Assembly: GCA_023653785.1 (NCBI GenBank)
Contig: JAMKCH010035257.1
Coordinates: forward strand, 1-64,000
Origin: Ophioderma brevispina
Taxonomy: Eukaryota; Echinodermata; Ophiuroidea; Amphilepidida; Ophiodermatidae
DNA length: 64,000 nucleotides
Reading direction: 5' to 3'
Under the pieces are notes generated by a model. That model saw only the letters and a list, made by a program, of their open reading frames with translations, ran no database searches and was not told the DNA's origin. Shown here in pieces: positions 24,320 through 34,579 of the stretch. How positions within the stretch are numbered: position 1 is the stretch's first letter; every line of letters starts with the position of its first letter. The translations under genes were made by a program, and so were the position numbers.

Positions 24320-24499
24320 ATGGCGCCGCGGTGGGCACCACATAGGGCCTATGCAGTGTTGCCCAAAAGCCATTATGATCGGTATTATATGCCACAAAAA
24401 AGTGTTCACAAGGTTTCTGTGGCATGCGCATCAAGTCGGTCAGGTCCAAGAGCTGCCCATTGGCATGCTAAGAAGAGGCGCAAGAGGCGTTTCGCCTAA
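24320..24499 (+). CDS. Small open frame (59 codons) ending in a basic cluster
   Basis: ATGGCGCCGCGG opens a 59-codon frame ending AKKRRKRRFA before TAA at 24497. Seven bases later there is a consensus donor (AACAAGAAG|GTAAGA). Beyond the TAA the same frame stays open for a further 68 codons to 24706, so a single stop separates two open stretches; it could be a real stop, a mutation or a sequence error. The surrounding DNA is locally GC-rich. The 87-codon frame at 24300-24563 overlaps it in another phase, and both cannot be real. No family is recognised. Confidence 0.3.
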   Translation: MAPRWAPHRAYAVLPKSHYDRYYMPQKSVHKVSVACASSRSGPRAAHWHAKKRRKRRFA

Positions 24500-24933
24500 C
24501 AAGAAGGTAAGAACTTGCTGGATTCTTTCACTAGAGACGGAAAGTCTCCGAATGAAGGACTAAAAGAGGGAAATCCCATTGCAGAGCTAATGGCTCTTTC
24601 TGATCGCATACATTGCATCCTTCAAACAGGTTCATGTCAAGGGAAAAACGAGAAGAAAGAAGAAAGAAAGCTGAGCTTCCTGGAGACCAGCAAGGCCATG
24701 CTCTAGAAAGATAATCTCCATCATCCTAAAATATTGCAATGCGTATTTATTACTCAGATGAATACTCCTAGCAAATGCGATTTAGAATTATTATTCACAA
24801 GTTCCACGTATTATTATTATTATAATTAATATTATTATTTTTATCATATTTTTAAATACAGGGGTATAAATAAAAGTGCTCCAAAAAGGTCGTGTTGTTG
24901 GAATCATTGTTTTTTGGTTCACTCGCGACACAC

Positions 24934-25104
24934 CCGATAGATTGCCAATCAGGAAATATGCAACATTTTCCACAAGATAGGAAAAAGCCAGTTTGTGTTT
25001 ACTTGTTTCAACATGTATCAATTTGGAGGTGGTAATGTAGGAGGAAGAGGAATGGTAAACAGTTGAAAAGAACTTCCGTCTCTCATTCTGAGGACTATAT
25101 GGGA
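24934..25104 (-). CDS. Internal exon of the 22-25 kb gene model
   Basis: The acceptor (TATTTCTTGCTTACACTCCTTGAAAAATTAG) and a weaker donor (CTATCGG|GTGTGT) enclose 171 nt in one open frame. The peptide begins PYSPQNERRKFFSTVYHSSS and ends AFSYLVENVAYFLIGNLS. It leaves one base that completes a Val codon with the exon at 23805-23881. The hydrophobic end could be a buried strand or membrane segment. An ATT microsatellite follows in the intron at about 24809-24840. The family is unknown. Confidence 0.45.
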
Positions 25105-25622
25105 CTAATTTTTCAAGGAGTGTAAGCAAGAAATAATTTTAAATCTTCCTGTCCATATCAGAGGGCGATTGGTTAAAATTACTCGATTTTCTTTTACAGA
25201 GGTTCAAATAATATGAACTTTGTGCATCTGTTTGGTGCAAGTGATGCCGCACAGATGTCTCAGTTATACAATCCCAAACTATGGAAAAGTAGTGTTTACT
25301 ATTATTATTTATGAATGAGATACCAATCTAGAGATATTTTGATATAAGTATGAAATCTTTATAGCAAAGAAAGGTTTGTTTATAAATGTTAATGATATTG
25401 TTTGCGAGTCTGTGGTCCCTTACCATCTGCAAGTATTGCCAGATAGATATCATTTTGGGTATTGTCTTCAAACGGGCTTCGTTCAACCATTTTTACACCC
25501 TTTCTGGGAAAGCTGTTTTAGGTTTGTAAAAAGCTAAGTGTGTTTTAACTCGAAGTTATCACTAATTTTTTTAAATACTTTACATATATGTAAATTAACG
25601 GTATCCAAAATGAGGGCTCTTT

Positions 25623-25985
25623 GGTGGTTGGTTTATTGTTTGGGGACATCCTGTATAGATAAAAATGGTTAAATTGACAGAGCTATTAGCAGCCAGATTA
25701 GGATGCCAGCATCCACAAAAAAAAAAATCCTACTACTAAATTTTAGTTTCCAAAACTCTCAACTTGTAAAGCTGTTTGTTATTATTGTATTGACCGATAT
25801 TGAGAGGTTGTTTTTTATGGAAACCCGTGTATGACAAGAATAAAACGGTTTAATCTGACAGGCATAATAACAGGTCAGATCGGATTCAGCATCACAACAA
25901 ACCCCATAGTACCAAATTTTATGGGGGCAAACTCTCAACCGGTAGGGATGGTATTAACTTATGGACCGAAATCGAGGGAAAGAAA
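25623..25985. repeat. Tandem dimer of about 180 bp
   Basis: Unit 1 (about 25623-25805) and unit 2 (about 25806-25985) share GGTTGTTT, AATGGTTAAATTGACAG/AACGGTTTAATCTGACAG, AGATTAGGATGCCAGCATC/AGATCGGATTCAGCATC, CAAACTCTCAAC and ATTGACCGATATTGAGA/TATGGACCGAAATCGAGG. Not coding. Confidence 0.65.
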
Positions 25986-26792
25986 TCTGGCCCACTGTGC
26001 CTAGGCTGAATGATTTCAAAAAATTTTTGTACAAAAGAAACTAATTCTCAGGCCTAAATCCTTTGAGATTGGGATATTTCTGATGGAAAGCTTTACATTG
26101 GAGCAAAAATCCTGATTTGCACTATTGTAGGGAAACTCATATATGAAATCGCCCGTTACCCTTTAAGATTACAATTTCAATAGGGAAAGTTATGAAAAAT
26201 ACTTCTGTAAGAACCTGATATTGTTGTAAAGAGGTCAAATCAAAATAAGAGTTTTTCCATATGATATGATTCACTCCCAAGAAGTAATAAGACGGGCCCA
26301 TAAAATCCCCCATATTTTTAATGGACCCTCATTAGTTATTTCCCCATATGAAATTACAGGTAGCACACACAATTAAGCCCTCTTGACTTCATTGTCTGCT
26401 TAAGGCTCAATACACTCATTACAGGCATACCAACCAAATCCTGACTGTTCTTTATCAGTTGTCTCATATTTACAAGGAATCCTATGTTTGTTTAAGGATT
26501 AATCAATATGTCATCCACAAGCGTAGCAATATTGTTTGTCGGTGTGTGTACTTTAAATTATGTTTGGGATTAGTTTTGCGAGAAGATACTGGATCAACAA
26601 AGAATAATTTCTAAGATATTTTGTACCTACAGGTTTTAATGTGACCGTTTGTTTAGTACACAGATCATATATTTTTAAGTGTGGATAATTTTTCAAAAGT
26701 AAGATGTGTTAATATGAATGGACCAAGCACAGCAGCTATTTTGTTATATTGCCAAACAAAATGGGGTGATTTCCCAAGGGGTGAAGGTATTT

Positions 26793-26988
26793 TGCGAGTC
26801 GCGAGTGCGAGTCGCGAGTTGCGAGGTACGAGTTGCGAGTGCGAGTTGCGAGATTGCGAGTTGCAAGTTGCAAGTACGAGTTGCGAGTTCATGAATGAGA
26901 GTTGCGAGTTGCGAGTTTCATTACTGCGATTTGGATTTTTGCGAGTTGAAATATGGGCGAGGTTCGATTCTAGTATTTGCGAGTTGCA
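26793..26988. repeat. Heptamer tract (GCGAGTT)n
   Basis: Diverged array of GCGAGTT/GCGAGTC words with 6- to 8-base spacing. It gives a spurious Glu/Arg/Cys-rich frame on the plus strand (26681-27049). The complementary array lies at 30430-30720. Confidence 0.85.
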
Positions 26989-27027
26989 AAATGTAAAGCT
27001 TTTTAATTTCTATTTTTTTTTTTACGA

Positions 27028-27409
27028 CTCTCAAAATGTAAACAAGTGACAAGTTTTACAAGCCCACAAAGAGTGAAACTCTTTGTAAATCCCTGCCAAT
27101 ATTAGTAGTTGTACTTAAAAATAAAGGTAAGTCCCCCACAAAGAGTAAAAACAAATCACTCCCAAAAAGAGGCAGATTTACTCCTTTTCATGTTATCCTT
27201 TTTTAAAATTAAAAAAAACACTTCCAACGGTGTTGTCCTTCATTTAACTCTCAAACGAGTGGAAATCCACAATCCACCCTTTTTGGAGTTTTTCATTCTT
27301 TTTGGAGTAAAATAATTTGTTCATTTTAAGTACAAACCACTCACTTTGGTAGGTTTACAAAGAGTTTTCACTCTTTTGGGAGTGAAGTTTTCACTGTTCA
27401 TTTAGAGAG
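27028..27409. mobile_element. TIR MITE, copy 2 (GAGTGAAA-rich)
   Basis: A second copy of the element at 2037-2415, in the same size range. The left end CTCTCAAAATGTAAAC is inverted at the right end (GAAGTTTTCACTGTTCATTTAGAGAG). Shared internal words include AAGAGTGAAACTCTTTGTAAA and TTTTGGGAGTGAAG. The right flank is TA; the left flank is GA, perhaps a mutated TA. It contains AAAG|GTAAGT at 27126, a potential cryptic splice donor. Confidence 0.75.
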
Positions 27410-27828
27410 TATGAAGATTTAGCTTATACAATAATACCAAAGGAACTGGTAGTGTTTGTTGCTTTTGTTTTGAAATGGTAATGTAAGCTTCATTTGTTAC
27501 ATTGTTTGCCTTTTTCGTTTTAGGATAAGCTGCATATTATACTCTTTGCACCTAGTTCTGCATCATGTCCTTTATTCTCTCTAACCATAAGCACCTGATA
27601 CAAATTAGTGTGAAGGGTAAACTGTACTTCTGCCTACTTTTAAGTGCATGTGTCTTTCATAGTCATGCAAACTTTGTTCACTAATTTGACAAACAGCAGG
27701 CCTGTGGTCAAAAGGTACTGAGGATTTGTGATATTTACAACCTCAAATCTGTGCCAGCTTTTTTACTCCTTTTGGTCCTACCATGTAATACCCTGATTGT
27801 AATTCGCCACTTTGTTTTTGTATTAAAT

Positions 27829-28051
27829 TTAAAGTTTGTTGGTCGCAGGCATTTCCATCACCTCTACAGTTATTGTCCAATATGCCATATTCGCTCCCTC
27901 CTTTGTATTTAGGCCCTTATATTGATTCATGATAGATTGAATTGAATCAGTAGCAGCACAAGTGACTGATGGCGGAACCAGGCTATGAAGGTTACAGTTT
28001 TTAAAAACGCACTTTTTTTCATCACCTTTTACACTTTTATATCTCAATTGA
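27829..28051 (-). CDS. Candidate terminal exon, unknown function
   Basis: The acceptor TCATCTGCCTGCAATGTCCCCTAG is followed by an open frame to TAA at 27829. The peptide includes QLRYKSVKGDEKKCVFKNC, SIMNQYKGLNTKEGANMAYW and ends VMEMPATNKL. An upstream ATG inside the acceptor region (ATGTCCCCTAGT) would make a 77-residue product if the segment is a single exon. Composition is coding-like, with charged and polar residues evenly spread. No canonical AATAAA follows closely; AATACA is about 10 bases beyond the stop. No family is recognised. Confidence 0.45.
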
Positions 28052-28853
28052 CTAGGGGACATTGCAGGCAGATGATTAATCCTACAAGGTACATGTATGT
28101 CTACAACAACAGCGATCAGAGTGAGTTATTTAAAAAAGCCTGAAAAGGAAAGCGTTCGTTATAACTTTAGTACATGACGGTATAAGCCATCCACTCAGTG
28201 TAGGTGCATACATCTTGTCTCAAGATTAGGGAACCTCACTGATTTAATCCAAACCTTCCCAAGGAATATGTTAACTCCCAATCCTAAACCTTGATTTTTT
28301 TAAGAGTGCCCCCAATTGTTCAAATTGTGATTTTTTGCACAGTTGTGTTTATAATTGTCTAGTAAGTTATATACTGCTTACAAAACCTATTAAAAAAATG
28401 TGTATTTGTCATATTGCACCTAACGCAATGCCTCTAATACCTTGACTTGCTGAATGAAAGATGTTATTTTTTACACGTATACGTGTAGGAAGCTGAAAGG
28501 ATCCTTTCTGTGTCGGCTGCCTTAAAGGCTGGACTCAGAGATTTCCCTATGAGGGCACTCCCTTTTCAAAATATCACCCTACTAACTTAACTCTATCCCT
28601 AATTAATCAAAATTAAAGATACATGTTGGATGTCCTAAATAAGCATCCTTCACTTTTTTCCTCAACTTTCAGAATCATAAACCCTTGATAGCCTGGATAC
28701 AGCGGCATGTTCCATGTTTGATCTGACCTGGGCATAGCGCCTATTATACTTTGTTCGGTCTGGAGTTTGGGGGTGACGTCCTGTGCGTTAAGTTTTGGAC
28801 CCATAAACTCAATTGCGTCGACCTTGGAATTGCAGCATTTACGCACGCGAACA

Positions 28854-28964
28854 ATGGCGGTGTGCAATCACAAACGCGAGCACAAGCACCGTGCGTCATT
28901 ACGTCCCCCCCCAACTCCGGATACCGAACAAGTTAGTAATGTCTTTAGTAAATGCAAGAGATAA
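28854..28964 (+). CDS. Short frame at a CpG-rich patch, possible first exon
   Basis: In the CpG-richer stretch 28790-28930, GAACAATGGCGG is a good start context. It opens 36 codons (MAVCNHKREHKHRASL near the start) to TAA. A weak donor (AACAA|GTTAGT) lies inside. A minus-strand frame of 84 codons (28613-28867) overlaps it and also looks plausible. Only one can be real, and a bidirectional promoter would be another reading. Confidence 0.25.
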   Translation: MAVCNHKREHKHRASLRPPPTPDTEQVSNVFSKCKR

Positions 28965-30425
28965 GACATTGTTATGTACAGTCCCTTTAAATCAGTCCAA
29001 AGACAGCCAACTTGACAATGAACAAGACAGTTACATCCATGCAATCTTGCAACCAATCCAATGCAAATTCAACTTTCCACTACGTTACATTATGTATAGT
29101 TTTCTATGATGTCGCGGGGTCGGTTTGACAGTGCCATTTTTGAAACTCAAAAATCATAACTATGTAGCTTTTGGGGCAGACACCTTTTTCACCTGGTGCT
29201 CTCAGCACATTCACATTCTCTTAAAAAATTTGTGTCAAAATAAATGTGGCTAAGTTCACAGCACAAAAAATTTGTTAGGGTTGGATTCTGAGATACTAGT
29301 ATATACGAGGTCAATGAGCACCCATGCCAGGATTTTTGGAAATTTAGTGAATGCTGATATTGATGCAGAAACCTCAGAACAAATTTTTCCAATATGTTTT
29401 CCCGAATATTTCACACCAAATGTGGTTTCAGTTTCTCACTAATAATTTTGTAGAGGTACAGGGACTGATTTTGGCAGTGTAGAAAATGGAGACCATATAA
29501 CAGATAAATACTTTTGAGAAAACTAAAAATATCCCCCATAACCCACATTAATTATTTTGAGGAAAGTTATCTTTACTACAGGTCAGTTAAGACTACATGG
29601 TGTTATGGTTCTGTTTATTTTAGCGACCTGGCTTTTCCTGAGCTTGGCCCCTTTAACTCCGCCTCGATCCACACCTACCTCACCTCCTGTTTATTGCACT
29701 GTGATTTGTGTGTACTAAGAGCATGCACGTTGCAGGGTTTTTGTTTGGTGTGTGTTAGAAACATACACCTTTCTTGTATTCTAGTTAAACAGTCCACTCT
29801 CACACCACACCACTAGCGCCTCTATACTGGTTCTACCAAAATGACAATCTTTTTGAGCCATTTGTGGGTCATGAGGTTACTAAATCAACTAAGACCAACC
29901 TCATGGGTTCTTTTTGTTCTGGCTAGAAAAAAGATATCGCTATCCTCTTTTTCCAGCCACTCATCGTCAGTCATAAATATGCCTTATTAGAATTTTTGAC
30001 ACTTGTAGACTTCTTTACTATTATTTGGCTACAGAAGTGCCTAAAGGTGAAACAGAGGTGAATAATGTCCTTTATTTCATTGGTATTGGATCAAATACTA
30101 ATTAGAATTTCACAAAGTTGTGTCGAAAGACTTTTTTTAAGCTTTCAACCACTCATTCCAGATGGGGATATGTTGAAGACTTTGATACAACAAAATCTTT
30201 TCGCGACTGTATTCTACATGCAGCTGCATAAGGTGTGATATAACAAACATAACTAGGCCTTTGTTTTAGTTTATCACCACAATAGTCCATAATGTTATGT
30301 GCACACCCATGATGGAACTGAATATCTGATACAATTTAAAAACTTTGTATGTATGCTGTATTGAAAATCAATAATGTTGAAATTAGGGATGGAACCTTTA
30401 ATAATTCGTCTTAAAATGAGTGAAG
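28965..30425. other. No gene supported
   Basis: AT-rich sequence. The plus-strand frame at 29514-29816 (100 codons) has no convincing boundary signals. Confidence 0.35.
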
Positions 30426-30429
30426 AAAT

Positions 30430-30720
30430 CAACTCGCAATACTAGGAACTCGCAAAACTCGCATGTAACAACTCGCAATTCGCCAACTCGCAAAATCAAC
30501 TCGCAACTCCGCATTCAGGAACTCGCAACTCACAACTCCGCAAAATTCAACGTCGCAAAATTTCAACTCGCAACTCGCAAAACGTTTTTAACTCACAAAC
30601 TTCGCAAAACCTCGCACATGAACTCGGGCACTACGCAACTCGTACCGGCACTCGCAACTCGCACTCGCACTCGCACTCGCAACTCGCAGAGCTGCAACTC
30701 TACGACTGTCAACTCGCAGC
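30430..30720. repeat. Heptamer tract (AACTCGC)n
   Basis: Diverged array of AACTCGC words, the reverse complement of the 26793-26988 tract. It is purest at about 30655-30690 where GCACTCGCACTCGC occurs. The plus-strand Asn/Ser/Thr-rich frame at 30420-30743 is an artefact of it. Confidence 0.85.
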
Positions 30721-31711
30721 TACCAAAACCCATTTTCCAATAATCTATTAGGGAATGCTATCGACAAATTTAATCACCTTTTTTTTTTTTTTTTTTAAAA
30801 ATATTAAACTTTGTCTTTCCTGGTTATGACAAATGTTTTTTGCTACTTCTGAAAATTTAACAGTGTTGCTACATTTCCTTATAACAGCCAATTAACTGTA
30901 ACACCTCATTAAATCATGACTTCGTAGTAAAGGAAAGAAACATGAAACCTTTACTGTATTACTAGGAACGTCTTAATTGTCTGCATACACAATTTCACCC
31001 TAAGCAGGATTTCATCAACGTTACACAACTTGTTTTTATTTACCCACCCCAAAAATTAGTTTTCATGATGTGACTATGCTATAGGACACATCTCCTTCAG
31101 ACACTATAGAAATTAAATTCAGAACAGCCACTTGACTAAGTGTTTATATATTTATCCGTTTCTCAGGCATTTTCCTTTCCTGCTGTGATCAATATTATTC
31201 ATATTTGAATCTATGCCAACCAGAGACAGTTACTATATAATTTGCCGCTTTAAATCTGAATGTAACACTGCGTATCAATGTTAAAGTTTAAAGGGTAATA
31301 TCATTTTTGGGTTTTTAAACACAAGATTATTTTTAGCTTCATCTGACTTGCATTCTTTAATACCCCAAGTAAATTGTATTTTCTACAGGGATTTTTATTA
31401 AATTTAGATCATTAGAAATTTGTTATCCGATTGATTATTTCACCTCAAGCAAGCACACATACACATAACACACATCCAACCTATCCTTGCAAAAATCTTA
31501 TTTGCAACCATGCTTTGAAGATGAATCAACATGAAAGTAATACAACAATACAAATATTCTTGAAATTAATCCCCAAACCTTTCTATATCACACTTAATCG
31601 GCCTATTTCGCATAATAGTTCCATCCTTATAACTTGTCATTGCATGACTAGTATCTTATGTGGCCTTAATACTAATTAAAACCAAATTAAAATTTGTTTA
31701 ATGTATTCCTA

Positions 31712-31870
31712 TTATATCTTACACAACGAATATGGCAATTTAACGACACGCTGGGAACGTAAGTCACCTGCGATGCCACCACATTTTGCTGTACGGGTGT
31801 AGCCCACCAAGGGTTCAATTACTTCGCAGATTAACATGTAACGTAGATTACTCCCTCGCACATGAAATCC
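31712..31870 (-). CDS. Candidate terminal exon, unknown function
   Basis: A strong acceptor (TCCTGTCATGAATGTTTTCTAG) opens 52 codons in phase 0 and TAA at 31712. The peptide begins GFHVRGSNLRYMLICEVIEP and ends SQRVVKLPYSLCKI, with coding-like codon choice. ATTAAA, a common variant poly(A) signal, lies about 10 bases past the stop (31697-31702, minus). Alternative donors inside (GCATCGCAG|GTGACT and TCGTTGT|GTAAGA) could make it an internal exon. The CEVI word recalls PARP C-termini but the rest does not fit, so I do not assign a family. Confidence 0.5.
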   Translation of the reverse strand, partial: GFHVRGSNLRYMLICEVIEPLVGYTRTAKCGGIAGDLRSQRVVKLPYSLCKI

Positions 31871-32344
31871 CTAGAAAACATTCATGACAGGATATTTTGA
31901 ATTAGAGTTAGGTGGGTGCTCCCATGCTGTGGGAATAGGGGAAGACCCAAGGGAAGACCCAGGGGCAGAACCCTCAGGTACCGAGAAATAAAACTTGGCC
32001 ATTCTTTGTACCAAGTTGAAATCTTGTCAAGCAAACCAGCGTAACCCAAGCACCATAGATGCACATTCTTTGTAAACTGCTACATAATATCCACATCCTC
32101 TAAGCACTACAGGAAATATTCTAGAAACACCAATAGCATGAATATTGTGCTCACGGGGGTTAATGGGACTCCCATGGCACTAGCGTTTGTTGTGAAATCT
32201 GTCAAACAGAAGCCAACTTGTCATTTTTTCGGTTAATTGCTACTCTCCATGCCACCTGGGAAAGTTACCTTATTGCATGGTGGACAGTGATCCTCTGCTG
32301 TCTTAAACATAAACATAACATTACAGACTTATATTTTAAAGGGC

Positions 32345-32765
32345 GCGGTTCACCATAGATTACAAGCGCCTTTATGGGTAATACGACTGAAAGAGGTGAG
32401 TTGTGAGCATTGACTTAAACTTTCAACAGTACTGGCACTACGGATGGTGATAGGAAGTTGGTCCATAGCCTTTGGTGCAGCCACTGTAAAGGCCCTGTGC
32501 GCCGCACATTTAGGTGTCCTAGGAACAACGAGAGTGAGACCATGGTTGGCTAGAACGAGTGGTAAAACAGGCACCCAGGACGTGATCTACTGAACCACAA
32601 GACATTCACTGATGTATGGGGCAAAGCCCGTCAGGCCCTTATAAACAGTATAAAAGAGTCTGAATTTAATACGATCCGATATACTAAGACAGTGTCTTGC
32701 TTGACATCAAGTTACATGAACTCACACTGAAGCCTAAATAAAAAGTTGTTAAGTTGTCCACAGCC
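32345..32765 (-). mobile_element. LINE 3' fragment, L2/CR1-like
   Basis: Minus-strand translation gives the typical tail of L2/CR1-like reverse transcriptase proteins. In order these are SDRIKFRLFYTVYKGLTGFA, PYISECL, VPRTPKCAAHRAF, AAPKAMDQLPITIRSAST and VESLSQ. After it comes a short 3' region with AAAGGCGCTTG...GAACCGCGCCCTTTAAA, like the GC-rich hairpin at L2-type 3' ends. At least one in-frame stop and frameshifts near the end show that it is inactive. The core frame with no stop is 32350-32574. Confidence 0.8.
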
Positions 32766-33164
32766 TGAACGGCAGAAAAGTTTTAATATACAAAAGAAAA
32801 CTACCGGTACCTGATTGGGCAAATTCAGGTTTTTTTTTTAACACATAAAAAACATTGACTTTTGGTATAGTACTTGCTAAAATGAGAATGCTTTTGACTA
32901 AATGATGTACAAGGTTATATCGAGTTAAAATAGAACTGTAATCCCTATATTGACGAATGTGGGACGCTAATCTCGATTGACTGAATCGGATGATCTCTAT
33001 TGGCAGGGGTCGATTTAGGAAAATAAAATATACATCAACATGTTAGCTTGTTCCCAAATAAGGCTGAAATACAGAAAAAAATAACATGACAGAGGAAATT
33101 CACAGCAAAGAGTCAATATTAACGCACTGGTGCATGTGTGCACCTGGGTAAATCGACCCTGCCT

Positions 33165-33760
33165 CTATGACCTGAATTGGGTTTGATATATCCTTATGAC
33201 CTGAACTGGGGACTGATATATCCTTATTTTGACCTGAATCTGGAAAGATTTATCCTTATTGACCTGATCTGGGACTGATATATCCTATTGACCTCTGAAT
33301 CTGATTTGGGACTGATATATCTAATTGACTTGAATTCTGGACGATATATCACAATGAAATGAACCTGAGAATGATATATCCTATGAGCTAAAGGTCCGTG
33401 AGGAGAAATCCCTATTGAGCTGAATCCGGACCTGAATATCATCCCTAATACATGAATCGGACTGTAGTTTTGATTTAGGTTCCTTCTTTTTTTTTGTTTT
33501 TTGTGTATATTTTTTTTTTTGTGTTTGTTTTTTTATGAACTTTTTGCTGAGACTGATATATCTTACTGACCTGAATGCAGGGCTTATATAACTATCAATT
33601 TCAGCTCTTCATCCGGGACTGCTATCCCTATTGCGCCCAATCGATCCGGGACCGATATATCACAATTGAATTGATCCTAAGGGGACTAATTATATCCCTA
33701 TTGACCTGAATCCAGGACTGCTATATATTTGACCTGAATCTCCCATATATCCGTATGGGT
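33165..33760. repeat. Minisatellite, unit about 30 bp
   Basis: The consensus is TTGACCTGAATCTGGGACTG followed by ATATATCCTA. About nine units lie at 33165-33460 and five to six at 33548-33760, separated by a T-rich run (33480-33535). Units diverge by substitutions and small indels. The minus-strand Ile/Ser/Arg-rich frame at 33224-33442 is an artefact. Confidence 0.85.
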
Positions 33761-34477
33761 GGCAAATGGTTTATGAACTTTCTTTTCTAAAAAAATCCAT
33801 CCAACCAGACTGGACAGTACTGGATGACAAACCAAAACAATTTAAAATGGCATAATACTGCTGCTTTATGAACAATACCACTACAGCATATAAACAGAAA
33901 TTGAAGCATTGAAGCATTACCACTGTCTCGTAATGATGCTTTGAAGAGGTTAAAAGTGGTGTATTTATAGCTCATACAATCCCTACATTACCACAGTATC
34001 TCTTGAATACATAAATACTAGTTGAAAATTCAAATTATTAAGAAAATACATCAGCAGATTTAACAACATTGCTGCTTATTAGCACGGGTTCTGGACTTTC
34101 ATTTGTAAAAATGATCATGTAATATAAGGACAATTTTTTGCAAAAAAACTAAAAAATCAATAAAACTCAAAAACTTAAAAAACACAAAAACACAAACAGA
34201 CAAAAAATAAAAAAAATAAAAAAAATAATGTAATTAACCAGCAGAAGAAATGACAAGACAGTGACCTATGGATCTTGTGATGCAAATATTTGTCATGATG
34301 CATCAAAACACCATCACAAATCAAATGAAATTTTCATCCCATTTTTTTACAATTCCCAAACAATTACTAAATTTGAAGCTAAATTATGTGTAATTGGCGG
34401 AATTTGGACATTATTTGAATGCGTTTGGTCCAGTTTAACTTTCTGGAGCACGGTCACATGCTGACTTAAAGCAATTA

Positions 34478-34575
34478 ATTACATTATACCCTTCTGCACC
34501 TATTGTATTATGCAAAGGGTAATGTAATCAAAGGGTATAATATAATGTAGGCCAAAATACCCTTTGCACCTACTC
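34478..34575. repeat. Short inverted and direct repeat cluster
   Basis: ATTACATTATACCCTT (34478-34493) is complementary to AAGGGTATAATATAATGTA (about 34531-34549). The word TACCCTT(T/C)TGCACCTA occurs on both sides. It may be the remnant of a small foldback element. Confidence 0.4.
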
Positions 34576-34579
34576 GTAT

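Noticed and set aside
26665..27049. Cys/Glu/Arg-rich and Ser/Asn-rich frames
   Set aside because: Artefacts of the (GCGAGTT)n tract.
30420..30743. Asn/Thr/Arg-rich 107-codon frame
   Set aside because: Artefact of the (AACTCGC)n tract.
31712..31870. PARP catalytic C-terminus
   Set aside because: Only the CEVI word matches; the expected nearby conserved residues of the PARP fold are absent.
33224..33442. Minus-strand Ile/Ser/Arg frame
   Set aside because: Translation of the 30-bp minisatellite.
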